From contig JBCDKM010000001.1 in NCBI GenBank assembly GCA_038746605.1, positions 248,001 to 312,000 of the forward strand: a DNA stretch of 64,000 nt, read 5' to 3'. The translations under genes were made by a program, and so were the position numbers. This document shows positions 8,003 through 16,887 of this stretch, piece by piece (within the stretch, counting starts at the first letter, position 1; each line of letters starts with the position of its first letter). Source of the DNA: Rubricoccus sp038746605. Its GTDB lineage: Bacteria; Bacteroidota; Rhodothermia; Rhodothermales; Rubricoccaceae. Below the pieces are notes generated by a model. That model was not told where the DNA came from, ran no database searches, and was given only the letters and a program-made list of their open reading frames with translations.

Positions 8003-8875
8003 TCAGAGATCGGCGTCGAAGCGACCGGCAGCTTCCGCCTCGGAGCGCAGTCGGGCGATGAGGCGCGCCTCTGCTTCCTTGCGGCGTTGGATCGCGAGGC
8101 GCTCGGCGATCTCGGGGCGAACCATCGGGAGGGACGGCGTTCGGCCTGCTTGCACGCGTTCCACTACGGCCAGAGCGTAGGCCGCATCGCCGCCTTGCAC
8201 GACGATGGGGGCAGCGCCAGCACCGAGAGCCGCCACCCTCGCTCCAAGCGTCTCATCGAGGGCGAGAAGACGGCTCTCTGGGATGTAGCTGTCCGCCAGC
8301 GCGATGGCGCCCTCAGGGTCGGTGGCGTACTCACGTGCGGCCAGTGCAAACAGGGAGTCGGCGATGGGAGATCCTTCGATCTGAGTCAGGGCACCCTGAG
8401 CAGCCTGTGCCTGTGCCGCCGTCTCGACGCGGAGCAAGCGAAGGCGGACGTACGGCTCCCGCAAAGCGAGACGGTTGACGTTGGCCTCGTAGTAGGCGGC
8501 GATCTCGGGCTCCGTAGGCTGCGCGACGTCGGTTTCGAAGAACCGCTCCAGGTAGGCAGCTTCCAGGACGGAACTCTCGCTGTCACGGATCTGGCGGAGG
8601 ACATCGGGCTCATCGTCTATGCCGGCACGTCGTGCTTCTTGCAGGACAAGCTGGCGACGTACCCACTGCTCGACGACCTGCCGCCGTGCTGCTGCACTGT
8701 CCAGACCTGGCGTCGCAGCGCCGAGAGCATTGCGAAGCTGAACACTCGTCAGCACCGCGTCGCCGACCCTGGCGACGGGGGGACTGCTGTCAGCCGGAGC
8801 GGCATCGTCGCTCCCGCCGCACCCGGTAACGACGAGGGCCGCCAGCGCGGCGAGGACGAGGGCGTAGCGCTGCAC
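8003..8875 (-). CDS. SurA-N/PPIase-related lipoprotein
   Basis: A 290-aa lipoprotein. The start is GTG at 8873-8875, one base after the stop of the upstream gene. It gives the signal VQRYALVLAALAALVVTGC with lipobox VTGC. After a low-complexity linker comes a SurA_N-like segment (ARVGDAVLTSVQLRNALG, VEQWVRRQLVLQEARRAGI). The rest (residues ~130-290) is helical and shows no clear parvulin signature, so it is probably a chaperone-type relative without isomerase activity. The one-base spacing shows tight co-translation with the 714-aa PPIase lipoprotein. Confidence 0.75.
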   Translation of the reverse strand: MQRYALVLAALAALVVTGCGGSDDAAPADSSPPVARVGDAVLTSVQLRNALGAATPGLDSAAARRQVVEQWVRRQLVLQEARRAGIDDEPDVLRQIRDSESSVLEAAYLERFFETDVAQPTEPEIAAYYEANVNRLALREPYVRLRLLRVETAAQAQAAQGALTQIEGSPIADSLFALAAREYATDPEGAIALADSYIPESRLLALDETLGARVAALGAGAAPIVVQGGDAAYALAVVERVQAGRTPSLPMVRPEIAERLAIQRRKEAEARLIARLRSEAEAAGRFDADL

Positions 8876-8876
8876 G

Positions 8877-11021
8877 CTACTCGGAGGCCCCCGGTGTGTC
8901 CGACGATTCTCGAACCTCGCTTTCACCGGGTGGATCCATCTCGTCGCGAACAGGTGGCATGGACGGAATCCGTTCGGGAACGGTGACGGCGTCGTAGCGC
9001 TCCCGGAGCCTTGCGGCCCATTCGCGCTCCAGAATCTCCTGATGGTCTGCGATGACCTCGGCCCGAGCCTCCTCGAACGTCTTCTCTCGTGGTGGCTCAA
9101 TCCCATCGAGGTAATAGACGGCGAGACTGCTCCGCTCGGGGAGCACGTCGGTCGCTTGGCCCGGTTCCAGTTCGAGGGTGGCGTCTAGCGGGGTGTCCGT
9201 GGTGTCCGCGAGGCGGAGGGTGTCGAGGCGGAGAGCGAAGCGCGTGCCTTCGTGGCGAGCGAAGACCTCAGCCGGGGAGTCTCCTGCCTGAAGCTCTGCA
9301 CTGACGACGCGGAGGAGCGAGTCGCCCGGCGTGCGGAAGGCGAGGATGCGCCGCCGCTCAGGCCAGCGGTAGTTGGCTCTGTTGGCCTCATACGTGGCCT
9401 GAAGCCCCGTCGTGTCTGACGAGGCGCGGGTCCAGACGCTGTCCTCCGCGATGCGGAAGAGCAGGACGCCGTTGGTGTAGCTCTGGAAGAGCCGGGCGAA
9501 CTCAGGGTCGCGCTCTTCGAGCGAGTTCACCGCGAGGTCAACGGCCTCGTTGTCGAGAAAGTCGTCGGCAAAGTCGATGATGGCGCCTGCTGGGTCGTTC
9601 GCGAGGTTGAGGCGGGTCCGGCGGATGGGCGTGGCGATCTGGTCGAGGGTGTAGGCGGTGCCGTCCAGCACGGCGAAGGTGTCCGCCGCTGCGTTCCCGA
9701 AGCCGCTCGCGACAAACGCGAGGACGCTGTCAGCCGCCACGTTCGCGAGTGCGGCGCGGATCACCTCGGGGCGGAACGTGGCGCCTCGCGCCTCTCGCTC
9801 CTCTCGGCCGATGGCCTGGCGGCGGAGCGCCGTGCGCGGTAGGCCCTGGGCCGTCCGCTTGAGTTCCTCGTAGCGCTCCTCATAGCTGCGCGCGGCCTCG
9901 CGGCCGGTCAGTTGGATAATGTGAACGCCGAACTGCGTCTCGACGAGAGGCGAGATGTCCCCCACATTCTCCAGAGCAAATGCTGCGTTCTCGAACGGTG
10001 GCACCATCCGGCCGGGACCGAATGTGCCCAGGTCGCCCCCGTTGGCGCCTGAGCCGGGGTCCTCGGAGAACTTGCGGGCCACTTCCGCGAAGTCCGCTCC
10101 TGCGAGGATGCTGTCGCGGAGGGTCTGGACTCGCGCACGGACGGCCGCCGAATCTTCAGCGGTCGTGCCGCTCCAGCGGCGGAGGATGTGGCTCGCGGCG
10201 ACGGGGGTGGGCGTCGCGCGACGGTCGCGGACGTAGATGAGATGGTAGCCGTACGGGCTGCGGACCGGTTCTGAGACCTCGCCGACGGGTGTGGAGTACA
10301 TGCCGTTCTCGAAGTCGAGGACGGTCCGGCCCGCGGTCAGATACCCGAGGTCGCCCTGCGCGCCGATCTGGCCTTCCGGGCCTCGCGCCGAGGGATCTTC
10401 CGAGTTCCGCACGGCAGCGTCCTCGAAGGTAATCTGGCCCGAGAGGATGGAATCGCGAATGGCGACCGTCTTGTTGAACTGCGCGAGGGTGTCCTCTGGA
10501 GCCGTGGTCTCATCCGCGAGAAGGAGGAGATGCGAGGTCAGCACCTGCTCCTGGCTCTTGTCATAGAGGTCGCGGATGATGTCCTCCAGGATTTCGGAGT
10601 CGGTGAAGTACGGCCCCGCCAGCTGATCCCGGTAGTCCTCGATCTCCGCGAGGTAGGAGGAGTCACGATCATAGCCCGCTTCGCGAGCGCTTCGGACCTT
10701 GAGGCGGAAGTCGACGTAGCGCTCCAGGAAGTCTACTCGGCGCTCGCGAAGAGAGTCCGGCGTCAGTTCAGAAAGGTCAAGCCCGCTCTCTGCGCGCTCG
10801 TACTCGTCTTCGTACTCGGTGAGGGAGAGCACCGTGTCGGTCCAGGTCGCGACGACCGGGGAGCCATCGGGAGCGGTCGCGAGGACCGGGGAGTCACCGT
10901 CTGTCGCCACGACCGGGACATCGGTGGACGGCATGTCGGCAGGGCGAGAGCCGCCGCAGCCCACGGCGGCGATACTGGCGATGAGGACCGCCAGAGGGGC
11001 GGCGGAACGCAGGGAGAGCAT
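8877..11021 (-). CDS. Large PPIase lipoprotein with two parvulin domains
   Basis: A 714-aa lipoprotein (signal MLSLRSAAPLAVLIASIAAVGC, lipobox AVGC). Two parvulin repeats occupy roughly residues 150-370. One has LTSHLLLLAD, NSEDPSARGPEGQ and SPYGYHLIYVRD; the other has ASHILRRWSG, FSEDPGSGANGGDLG and TQFGVHIIQL. A long C-terminal part without recognisable motifs follows. It heads a block of three genes that ends in the SurA homologue. Families of paralogous PPIase/SurA lipoproteins in a row are typical of Bacteroidota and serve outer-membrane biogenesis. It diverges from the ECF sigma gene across 362 bp. Confidence 0.85.
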   Translation of the reverse strand: MLSLRSAAPLAVLIASIAAVGCGGSRPADMPSTDVPVVATDGDSPVLATAPDGSPVVATWTDTVLSLTEYEDEYERAESGLDLSELTPDSLRERRVDFLERYVDFRLKVRSAREAGYDRDSSYLAEIEDYRDQLAGPYFTDSEILEDIIRDLYDKSQEQVLTSHLLLLADETTAPEDTLAQFNKTVAIRDSILSGQITFEDAAVRNSEDPSARGPEGQIGAQGDLGYLTAGRTVLDFENGMYSTPVGEVSEPVRSPYGYHLIYVRDRRATPTPVAASHILRRWSGTTAEDSAAVRARVQTLRDSILAGADFAEVARKFSEDPGSGANGGDLGTFGPGRMVPPFENAAFALENVGDISPLVETQFGVHIIQLTGREAARSYEERYEELKRTAQGLPRTALRRQAIGREEREARGATFRPEVIRAALANVAADSVLAFVASGFGNAAADTFAVLDGTAYTLDQIATPIRRTRLNLANDPAGAIIDFADDFLDNEAVDLAVNSLEERDPEFARLFQSYTNGVLLFRIAEDSVWTRASSDTTGLQATYEANRANYRWPERRRILAFRTPGDSLLRVVSAELQAGDSPAEVFARHEGTRFALRLDTLRLADTTDTPLDATLELEPGQATDVLPERSSLAVYYLDGIEPPREKTFEEARAEVIADHQEILEREWAARLRERYDAVTVPERIPSMPPVRDEMDPPGESEVRESSDTPGASE

Positions 11022-11383
11022 CGGAGGTCGGGGATGGGGGGCGCGACGGCCCGCTGCCGGTCGCGCGGGAAGAAAAACTGACAGAAGCTACTCGGGGCTT
11101 CGAGGCTTCCGGGGCGTGCGCATTCAAAGCCGGTTCGAAATCCGGCACCGTGAGGCGCCCCGCAGACGCGTGGTGCGGCAGACACGAGCTTTGGGTCCGC
11201 TTCGCTTGCCGATGACCCTACAACAGGTCTGTTCTGTCCTGGCCTTCCGTGCGTGGGTGGTTGCGTCCGCCTCGGGGGAGCGTTCGCCGAGGCGGGCCAG
11301 GCTCCGAAAAAGTTCTGAGTTCCGAGCAACTTCCAGAGGGGCTCCCGGTCTCCTCCGCCAAGGGCCCTTCACCTCCCCGGCCG
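11022..11383. promoter_or_regulatory. Divergent intergenic region between PPIase block and ECF sigma gene
   Basis: This 362-bp gene-free interval must hold the promoters of both the minus-strand PPIase block and the plus-strand sigma/anti-sigma operon. I cannot identify a -35/-10 pair with confidence. It contains one imperfect dispersed palindrome at 11267-11295. Confidence 0.4.
11267..11295. repeat. Dispersed palindrome, long-loop variant
   Basis: Arms CCGCCTCGG (11267-11275) and CCGAGGCGG (11287-11295) flank an 11-nt loop, about 90 bp upstream of the sigma factor start. Confidence 0.55.
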
Positions 11384-11992
11384 ATGCCTCCATCCACCGC
11401 GCCCCTACCCGGTGCCGATAGCGACCTCGTCGAAGCGTTTCGGCGAGGCGACGAGTTCGCGTTCGCGGCCCTTTACGACCGCCACAAGGGCGCCGTCTAT
11501 GGCTACGCAGCCAAGATGCTGCTGAGCAAGTCGGCGGCGGAGGACGTCGTCCAGGAAACGTTCGCGAGAGCGTACGAGCACCGCGAGCGGCTCGTGAGTG
11601 CTGGGGCGTTCCGGTCGTGGGTGTTCACGATTGCACGGAACCAGTGCCTCAACGCGCTGGCGCGAGCCGACCGAGAGCCTCCCGTCCGCGAGGATGCGCC
11701 GCCGCGTCCAGACCTGGGCACTCCGTTTTCCCACTTGCTGAAGAGCGAGCAGACGGCACTTGTCCAGCGTGCGCTCGATGCCCTCCCGCCCGCTTATCGC
11801 GAGGTCCTCATCCTCCGCGAGTACCAAAACCTCTCCTACGACGAGATCGCCGCGGTCACTCGCGCGACCGTCTCCTCTGTCAAGAGCCGCCTATTCAAAG
11901 CCCGCCGGAAAACCGGCGAGATCCTACGCCCCTGGCTCGACCCTACGCCCGCCGCTGAGTCCGTCCCTCAGGTCTCTGCGGCCCGCGCCTAG
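11384..11992 (+). CDS. ECF-type RNA polymerase sigma factor
   Basis: A 202-aa sigma-70 family protein of the extracytoplasmic-function group. Region 2 is DEFAFAALYDRHKGAVYGYA through AEDVVQETFARAY and FRSWVFTIARNQCLNALAR. Region 4 is ALDALPPAYREVLILREYQN-LSYDEIAA and VSSVKSRLFKARRK, a helix-turn-helix. There is no region 3, as expected. The start at MPPSTAPLPGADSD (11384) is preferred over upstream in-frame Met codons because the extension is proline/arginine-rich. The next gene, four bases on, encodes the cognate zinc-finger anti-sigma factor. The pair probably controls an envelope stress response, but the signal cannot be read from sequence. Confidence 0.92.
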   Translation: MPPSTAPLPGADSDLVEAFRRGDEFAFAALYDRHKGAVYGYAAKMLLSKSAAEDVVQETFARAYEHRERLVSAGAFRSWVFTIARNQCLNALARADREPPVREDAPPRPDLGTPFSHLLKSEQTALVQRALDALPPAYREVLILREYQNLSYDEIAAVTRATVSSVKSRLFKARRKTGEILRPWLDPTPAAESVPQVSAARA

Positions 11993-11996
11993 ATCC

Positions 11997-12488
11997 ATGT
12001 TTGTCCCCGCTGCTTTCTGCCCCGACCCTGATGCCGAGATGCTCCTCAACGAGTATCTCGACGGTGAACTGGAGTCTGGTCGTGAGCCTGAGCTATTCAC
12101 TCACCTCGCCACCTGCGCCGAGTGCCGACGTCAGTTCGAGGCCATGCTCGCCTTCCGCCTCGCGGTGCGCCAGGAGCCGCTCGCGGTCTCACCTGCTCTG
12201 GACCAACGCGTGATGGCTCGCCTGGACGAAGCCCGACGTCGAAGCGCTCTCCGCCCGGACCGCCGAGCCGACCGAGCGCCTCTAGCGGGAGCGCTCCGTC
12301 GGAGAATCTCGGTGGGTGCTGCGCTCACCGTGGCCGTTCTCGCGGTCGGTCTGGCGGCGCTGGTGCCCGCGTCCACGTCTGAGGCGACCCCGGTCTCGCC
12401 CGCACCCGTCGAGCAGGTGTACCTGCAGGACGGCCCTCTTTTCGTCTTTGACGAGGAGGTGACGGTCGAGGCGGAGCGTCTGCGCTAA
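11997..12488 (+). CDS. Membrane-anchored zinc-finger anti-sigma factor
   Basis: A 163-aa single-pass protein. The N-terminal ~60 residues carry the ZAS-type zinc motif HLATCAEC (HxxxCxxC) within LLNEYLDGELESG...FTHLATCAECRRQFEAM, which in this family clamps an ECF sigma factor. One transmembrane helix follows (VGAALTVAVLAVGLAALV, about residues 102-119). A short outer segment ends in VEAERLR. It starts 4 bp after the sigma stop, so they form an operon. Its 3' end overlaps the convergent moaB stop by 4 bp. Confidence 0.88.
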   Translation: MFVPAAFCPDPDAEMLLNEYLDGELESGREPELFTHLATCAECRRQFEAMLAFRLAVRQEPLAVSPALDQRVMARLDEARRRSALRPDRRADRAPLAGALRRRISVGAALTVAVLAVGLAALVPASTSEATPVSPAPVEQVYLQDGPLFVFDEEVTVEAERLR

Positions 12489-13000
12489 ACGTCGCGCCGT
12501 GCCTCCCACACGATGTGAGGCAGTTCCTCAAGGATCAGCGCGTCCATCGCAAGACGGACGGCGTTACGAGATCCCGGACAGCAGAATAGGAGGGTGCGGC
12601 TCTCCGCCTCGAACAGCCCGGCCATCGCGCGGGAGAGCATCGAGGCTGCGCCGACCTCCTCGTAGGACAGCATCCGAAATAGCTCCCCGAAGCCCGGGAT
12701 CGGGGAGACGATCAGCGACTCCGCGGCCTGAATCGTGCGGTCGCGCCCCGCGATGCCGGTGCCGCCAGTTGTGATGACCACGTCCGCCGCGGCGCCGCGG
12801 CGGAGGAGGTGGGACCGGATGGCCTCGGTCTCGTCGCGCACGATCTCGCGCGCTACGATCTCGTGCCCGACCGTCTCCAGGCGCTCCGCGATAAGGGCCC
12901 CGCTGGTGTCGGTCTCCAGCGTGCGGGTGTCTGAGACGGTCAGGACGGCGCAGCGGATGCGGAGCGTCTCGCTCTGCTGGCGATGGTCAGAAGCACTCAT
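12485..13000 (-). CDS. moaB: Molybdenum cofactor biosynthesis protein MoaB
   Basis: A 171-aa MoaB/MogA-type protein that binds molybdopterin and, in this family, adenylylates it before molybdate insertion. Diagnostic segments are VLTVSDTRTLETDTSG, DVVITTGGTGIAGRD, IPGFGELFRMLSYEEVGAAS-MLSRAMAG and LFCCPGSRNAVRLAM. The start at MSASDHRQQ overlaps the yidD stop by 4 bp (ATGA), indicating coupling. No other moa gene is in view, so the rest of the pathway must be elsewhere. Confidence 0.92.
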   Translation of the reverse strand: MSASDHRQQSETLRIRCAVLTVSDTRTLETDTSGALIAERLETVGHEIVAREIVRDETEAIRSHLLRRGAAADVVITTGGTGIAGRDRTIQAAESLIVSPIPGFGELFRMLSYEEVGAASMLSRAMAGLFEAESRTLLFCCPGSRNAVRLAMDALILEELPHIVWEARRDV

Positions 13001-13299
13001 GGGCCCGCGGGCTCGCGGGGTTCTCCGAACCAGCGTGGCGGGTCGTGGCCGTGGCCGCCCCACGGGTTGCAGCGCAATATCCGCCAGACGGCAAGGATGG
13101 CGCCTCTCACCGCACCGTACTCCTTCAGCGCGAGGATCGCGTACTGCGAGCACGTCGGGGTGTAGCGGCAACTCGGGGGGAACCAGGGCGAGATGCCGAG
13201 CTGGTAAAACCGGACCAGCCCAACGAGCAGAAGGCGCGGGATGCGCCAGACCCACCGGCCTGCGTCCAGGAGGCCGCGCGCGAGGTCTCGAGTGTGCAT
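12997..13299 (-). CDS. yidD: Membrane protein insertion efficiency factor YidD
   Basis: A small (100-aa) membrane-associated protein that assists YidC-dependent insertion. The family hallmark is intact: FYQLGISPWFPPSCRYTPTCSQYAILALKEYG with three cysteines, then RILRCNPWGGHGHDP. I chose MHTRDLARG (13299) because the sequence upstream looks non-coding; MLCATM (five codons earlier) is possible. It is normally next to rnpA/yidC, but here it is coupled to moaB, an unusual neighbour. Confidence 0.93.
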   Translation of the reverse strand: MHTRDLARGLLDAGRWVWRIPRLLLVGLVRFYQLGISPWFPPSCRYTPTCSQYAILALKEYGAVRGAILAVWRILRCNPWGGHGHDPPRWFGEPREPAGP

Positions 13300-13351
13300 C
13301 GTGGCGCAGAGCATGGGCCGTGAACGGGCGCGAGGTGGGTGCAGTGCCGCG

Positions 13352-14023
13352 TCAGTCGCCCGCGACGAAGTAGAGGATGGTCCAGCGGCCATTCACCTTC
13401 TCGAACCCGGCGCGAAGGCCGAGTGGGCTGCGGACGAACCGCTGCGCGATCCAGGCACGCTCGCCGGTCGCGAGGCGGATGGGAATCCACGTGTAGCCGT
13501 CCGCTTCCACCTGATTCACCTCGGGGCTGTAGGCCGTCGGGACGACCTCGTAGTTCAGACTGCCCAGGACGGTGCCTTGCAGGGAGGGCTCGCTCCGAAC
13601 CCGGACCTCCTCCGCCACGACGATGACGTGCTCGAATGGGTCGAGCCCCTCGGGGAAGCCCATGAAGTAGTAGGGCGCGCTGGTGACGCCGCTCCGAACC
13701 GTGCTCCCGAGCGAGACGGTCTCGACCAGCGCGGACCAGAGGTCGTCGCCGGGCTCGCGAGGCACGAGGCCGCTCAGCCAGACCTCCCGCACGCCGTCTG
13801 CGCCCGAGAACTCCGCCCCGAACGAGATCGTCGCGGTGGGGGCGAAGGCGCGGAGCACGGCGCTCGTGTCCCGCGCGGCGGCGGCAGCGAGTAGCTGCGA
13901 GCGGAACGCGATGAAGCTGGGATCAGACGCGCCCTCGTCCACCGGGGGAAGGCTGGCGATCTGGGCGGACGGCGTGCTCGCGAACAGGGACAGCGCGAGG
14001 AGGAGCAGGGGGAAGCGGATCAT
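13352..14023 (-). CDS. Exported protein with C-terminal SH3-like domain
   Basis: A 223-aa protein starting at MIRFPLLLLALSLFA with a signal peptide ending near PSAQ. The first half (FRSQLLAAAAARDTSAVLRA-FAPTATISFG) resembles the alpha+beta barrel of SnoaL/DUF4440-like domains. The second half (EEVRVRSEPSLQGTVLGSLN, YTWIPIRLATGERAWIAQRF) is a bacterial SH3 domain, often used to bind cell-wall peptides. It ends with GRWTILYFVAGD. Its role is unknown; peptidoglycan or envelope surveillance would fit. It lies 63 bp after the mscS stop, with a palindrome just after that stop. Confidence 0.68.
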   Translation of the reverse strand: MIRFPLLLLALSLFASTPSAQIASLPPVDEGASDPSFIAFRSQLLAAAAARDTSAVLRAFAPTATISFGAEFSGADGVREVWLSGLVPREPGDDLWSALVETVSLGSTVRSGVTSAPYYFMGFPEGLDPFEHVIVVAEEVRVRSEPSLQGTVLGSLNYEVVPTAYSPEVNQVEADGYTWIPIRLATGERAWIAQRFVRSPLGLRAGFEKVNGRWTILYFVAGD

Positions 14024-14064
14024 CGCATGCCGGGGAAGAGACACGTGCAACCTACCGACCCCGA

Positions 14065-14084
14065 CCGCCTCGGTGCCGAGGCGG
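14065..14084. repeat. Dispersed palindrome next to mscS stop
   Basis: An exact CCGCCTCG-GTGC-CGAGGCGG copy, two bases beyond the mscS stop codon on the minus strand and before the SH3-protein gene. The position suits a weak terminator or mRNA 3' stabiliser. Confidence 0.75.
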
Positions 14085-14086
14085 GA

Positions 14087-15094
14087 TCACTCGGACCCCG
14101 CCGCTGCGGCGGCGTCGAGTGCGGACGACGGTGTGTCGCTCTTGACGTAGACTGTCCGGCGCGGGAACGGGATCTCGACGCCCGTCTCGTCGAATCGGTT
14201 CTTGATGAGGCGCAGCAGCTCACGCTCGGCCTGGAACTGCTCGCCCGGCCGCACCTGCACGATGATTCGTGCGGTCACGCTGCTCTCGCCGAGAGCGGTG
14301 ACGGCCTGCACCGTCGGGGCCTCTTCGAGCATGATTGTTTTCGCGAAGTCCGTCTGCGCCCACTCGTTCGCGACGGCTTCCATCGCGGCGAGGCCCGCCT
14401 CCACGTCGCCCTCGTACGCGAGATCCACCGGCACCACGACGCGAGCGAAGCCAACCGACTTGTTCCCGAAGGTCCGCATCTCGCCGGCCGGGATCATGAG
14501 CAACTCGCCGTCGAACTTTCGCGCCTTGATGAGCCGAAGGCCGACGTACTCCACCGTTGCGGTCTCGCCGTTGAAGGTGATCAGATCGCCCACGCCGAGT
14601 GTATCGTCGAAGAGGAGGAAGAAGCCCGAGATCACGTCCTTGACGAGTGTCTGCGCTCCGAAGCCGATGGCAAGCCCCGCGATGCCCGCGCCCGCGAGCA
14701 GCGCCCGGATATCAAACCCGACGATGGAGAGGACCGTCACGATGGTGATGGACCAGACGACGTAGCGGGCGACCGAGCCGAGCAGGTCGGCCGTCGTCAG
14801 CACCCTTTGCCGGTGGGGATCCGTCGCCGGGTCGTCTTGGACCGACGCGACCCAGCGCTCCTTGATGCGCCGGAAAATCGCGATGGCGAGTAGCGCGAGA
14901 AAGATGACGAGGATGACCTTGAGGCCTCTCCAGCCGAGATCGATCCAGAGCGTCTCGTCCAGAACAGCGTCTCGCGCCGCACCGGCGACCTCGGCGATGC
15001 GCGCGGGAGCCTCAGAGGGATCGCGGATGCTATCCAGGAACGTTGTGTCCTGGGCGGATGCGTCGGGGGCCGAAGAGGGGGGGGGGAGTTGCAT
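14087..15094 (-). CDS. mscS: Small-conductance mechanosensitive channel (MscS family)
   Basis: A 335-aa inner-membrane channel that opens under osmotic downshock. Three predicted TM helices are seen: VILVIFLALLAIAIF, YVVWSITIVTVLSIVGF, and the pore-lining TM3 ALLAGAGIAGLAIGFGAQTL with its Gly/Ala packing. These precede the beta domain (VGDLITFNGETATVEYVGLR) and the C-terminal alpha/beta domain ending VEIPFPRRTVYV. A short acidic N-terminal periplasmic segment precedes TM1. It lies two bases after the TRIC-type gene stop. A second MscS-type gene lies at 61.9-62.9 kb. Confidence 0.93.
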   Translation of the reverse strand: MQLPPPSSAPDASAQDTTFLDSIRDPSEAPARIAEVAGAARDAVLDETLWIDLGWRGLKVILVIFLALLAIAIFRRIKERWVASVQDDPATDPHRQRVLTTADLLGSVARYVVWSITIVTVLSIVGFDIRALLAGAGIAGLAIGFGAQTLVKDVISGFFLLFDDTLGVGDLITFNGETATVEYVGLRLIKARKFDGELLMIPAGEMRTFGNKSVGFARVVVPVDLAYEGDVEAGLAAMEAVANEWAQTDFAKTIMLEEAPTVQAVTALGESSVTARIIVQVRPGEQFQAERELLRLIKNRFDETGVEIPFPRRTVYVKSDTPSSALDAAAAAGSE

Positions 15095-15096
15095 AA

Positions 15097-15696
15097 TCAG
15101 TCCGCGATCTGAAGGCGGGCGTTGCGCGCGAGTTCGAGGAGACGAAGGGTGGTGGTGGTGAGAGCCGCCGCAGCGATCTGGACGGCCGTCGGGAAGCCGA
15201 GCCAGCCGAGCACGACGAGGAGGGCCGCGCCCAAGAGGGCCGCCGTCGCGTAATACCCCTTGTAGAGAACCGCTGGGCGGTCGCCCACGAGGACATCGCG
15301 GATGACGCCCCCACCGACGGCAGAGAGCGCCCCGGCCATGATCGTACCGAGAGGCCCGAGCCCAAACGAGGCACCCTTGGCGGCGCCCAGCGCAGCGAAC
15401 AGCCCGAGGCCGATGGCGTCGGCGAGCATCACGCGGTTCCAGCCGCGCGAGAGGGTCCGGCCGAAAGCGAGCACCGCCAGGGCGCCCGCGAGGCAGACCA
15501 CGAGATAGCGCTCGTCGCGGAAGACGGCCGGGGGCGTGTCGCCGAGCAGGACATCTCGAACGATGCCGCCGCCAACGCCCGTAAGCACAGCGAGGACGGC
15601 GATACCGAGATAGTCCAGTTCTCGCCGGACGCCCTTGAATGCGCCCGAGAGCGCGAAGACGAACGTCCCGGCGAGGTCCAGGATCAGGAGAAGCAC
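15097..15696 (-). CDS. TRIC/UPF0126-type trimeric cation channel
   Basis: A 199-aa seven-helix membrane protein with the internal repeat typical of the family. Each half carries a glycine-rich signature: GVGGGIVRDVLLGDTPPAVF and AVGGGVIRDVLVGDRPAVLY. Bacterial members (YadS/YicG) are homologues of eukaryotic TRIC potassium channels. It is packed between pgk (6 bp) and mscS (2 bp), so two ion channels are read through with glycolytic genes. Confidence 0.9.
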   Translation of the reverse strand: MLLLILDLAGTFVFALSGAFKGVRRELDYLGIAVLAVLTGVGGGIVRDVLLGDTPPAVFRDERYLVVCLAGALAVLAFGRTLSRGWNRVMLADAIGLGLFAALGAAKGASFGLGPLGTIMAGALSAVGGGVIRDVLVGDRPAVLYKGYYATAALLGAALLVVLGWLGFPTAVQIAAAALTTTTLRLLELARNARLQIAD

Positions 15697-15702
15697 GCGA
15701 GG

Positions 15703-16866
15703 TTAGCCGAGAGCCGCGACGCCAGGCAGGACCTTGCCTTCGAGAAGCTCAAGCATCGCGCCCCCCCCCGTGGAGACGTGGCTGACGCGGTCGGCTAGCT
15801 CCGCCTCGTTGATCGCGGCGACAGAGTCGCCTCCGCCGACGACTGTGAGAGCGCCGCCCTCGGTGGCGTCTGCGAGAGCTTGCGCGACGTGGCGCGTGCC
15901 GCTCGCGAAGGCGTCCATCTCGAAGACGCCCATCGGGCCATTCCAGATGACCGTCTTGGCGCCTGCGATGACCTCGGCGTATTGCTGCCGCGTCGTCGGG
16001 CCGATGTCCAGCCCCATCCAGCCGTCTTCGATAGTCTCGACGGTCCGCGTCTCGGCGTCGGCCGCGAACTGATCCGCCACGACGTGGTCGGTCGGGAGCA
16101 GGAGGGTGTCACGGAAGCGGTCGTAGAGGCGGAAGGCCTCGTCGGTCTTGTCTTCCTCCACGAGGGACGTCCCGGTCTCGTGCCCGAGGGCGCGGAGGAA
16201 CGTGTACGCCATCGCGCCACCGATGAGCAGCCGGTCCACCTTGGGCGCCAGTGCCTCAATCACGCCGATCTTGTCCGATACCTTCGCACCACCGAGGATG
16301 CCGACGAACGGACGCCCCGGCTCGTCGAGAGCCCCCTGGAGGTAGTCCAGTTCCTTTTGGAGGAGAAGGCCCGCCGCGCTCGGGAGGTGCTCGGCGGCGC
16401 CTGCCGTGGAGGCGTGCGCCCGGTGCACGGAACCGAATGCGTCCGAGACGAACACGTCCCCGAGGCGGGCCATCTGGCGTGCGGTCTCGGGGTCGTTCTT
16501 GGTCTCGCCGGGAAGGAACCGTGTGTTCTCCAGGAGCACCACGCCTCCCTCGGGAGCGCCCGCGACGCACGCCTCGGCCGCTTCGCCGATGGTCTCATCG
16601 CAGAACGTGACGGGCACGCCGAGGTGCTCCGTCAATGCGTCCGCGACGGGGCGGAGGCTGAACTCGTCGGCTCGCTCGCCTTTCGGGCGACCCAAGTGGC
16701 TCATCAAGACGGGTCTGCCGCTCGCATCCAAGATTGCTCGGATGGTGGGGAGTGCCCCCCGAATGCGGGTGTCGTCTGTGATGACGCCGTCCTCCATCGG
16801 AACGTTGAAGTCCACGCGGGTCAAGACACGCTTGCCAGAGAGGTCGAGGTCGGAAAGGGTGTTCAT
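15703..16866 (-). CDS. pgk: Phosphoglycerate kinase
   Basis: Cytoplasmic glycolytic enzyme converting 1,3-bisphosphoglycerate and ADP to 3-phosphoglycerate and ATP. The 387-aa length is typical. N-domain motifs: KRVLTRVDFNVPMEDG, SHLGRPKG, LLENTRFLPGE. C-domain nucleotide-binding segments: ILGGAKVSDKIGVIEAL, GPMGVFEMDAFASGT and VVGGGDSVAAI. It lies 66 bp downstream of gapA in the same direction, the usual gap-pgk order, with a strong purine/pyrimidine hairpin between them. Confidence 0.97.
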   Translation of the reverse strand: MNTLSDLDLSGKRVLTRVDFNVPMEDGVITDDTRIRGALPTIRAILDASGRPVLMSHLGRPKGERADEFSLRPVADALTEHLGVPVTFCDETIGEAAEACVAGAPEGGVVLLENTRFLPGETKNDPETARQMARLGDVFVSDAFGSVHRAHASTAGAAEHLPSAAGLLLQKELDYLQGALDEPGRPFVGILGGAKVSDKIGVIEALAPKVDRLLIGGAMAYTFLRALGHETGTSLVEEDKTDEAFRLYDRFRDTLLLPTDHVVADQFAADAETRTVETIEDGWMGLDIGPTTRQQYAEVIAGAKTVIWNGPMGVFEMDAFASGTRHVAQALADATEGGALTVVGGGDSVAAINEAELADRVSHVSTGGGAMLELLEGKVLPGVAALG

Positions 16867-16887
16867 GAGACGGGAAGGGGGAGGGGC

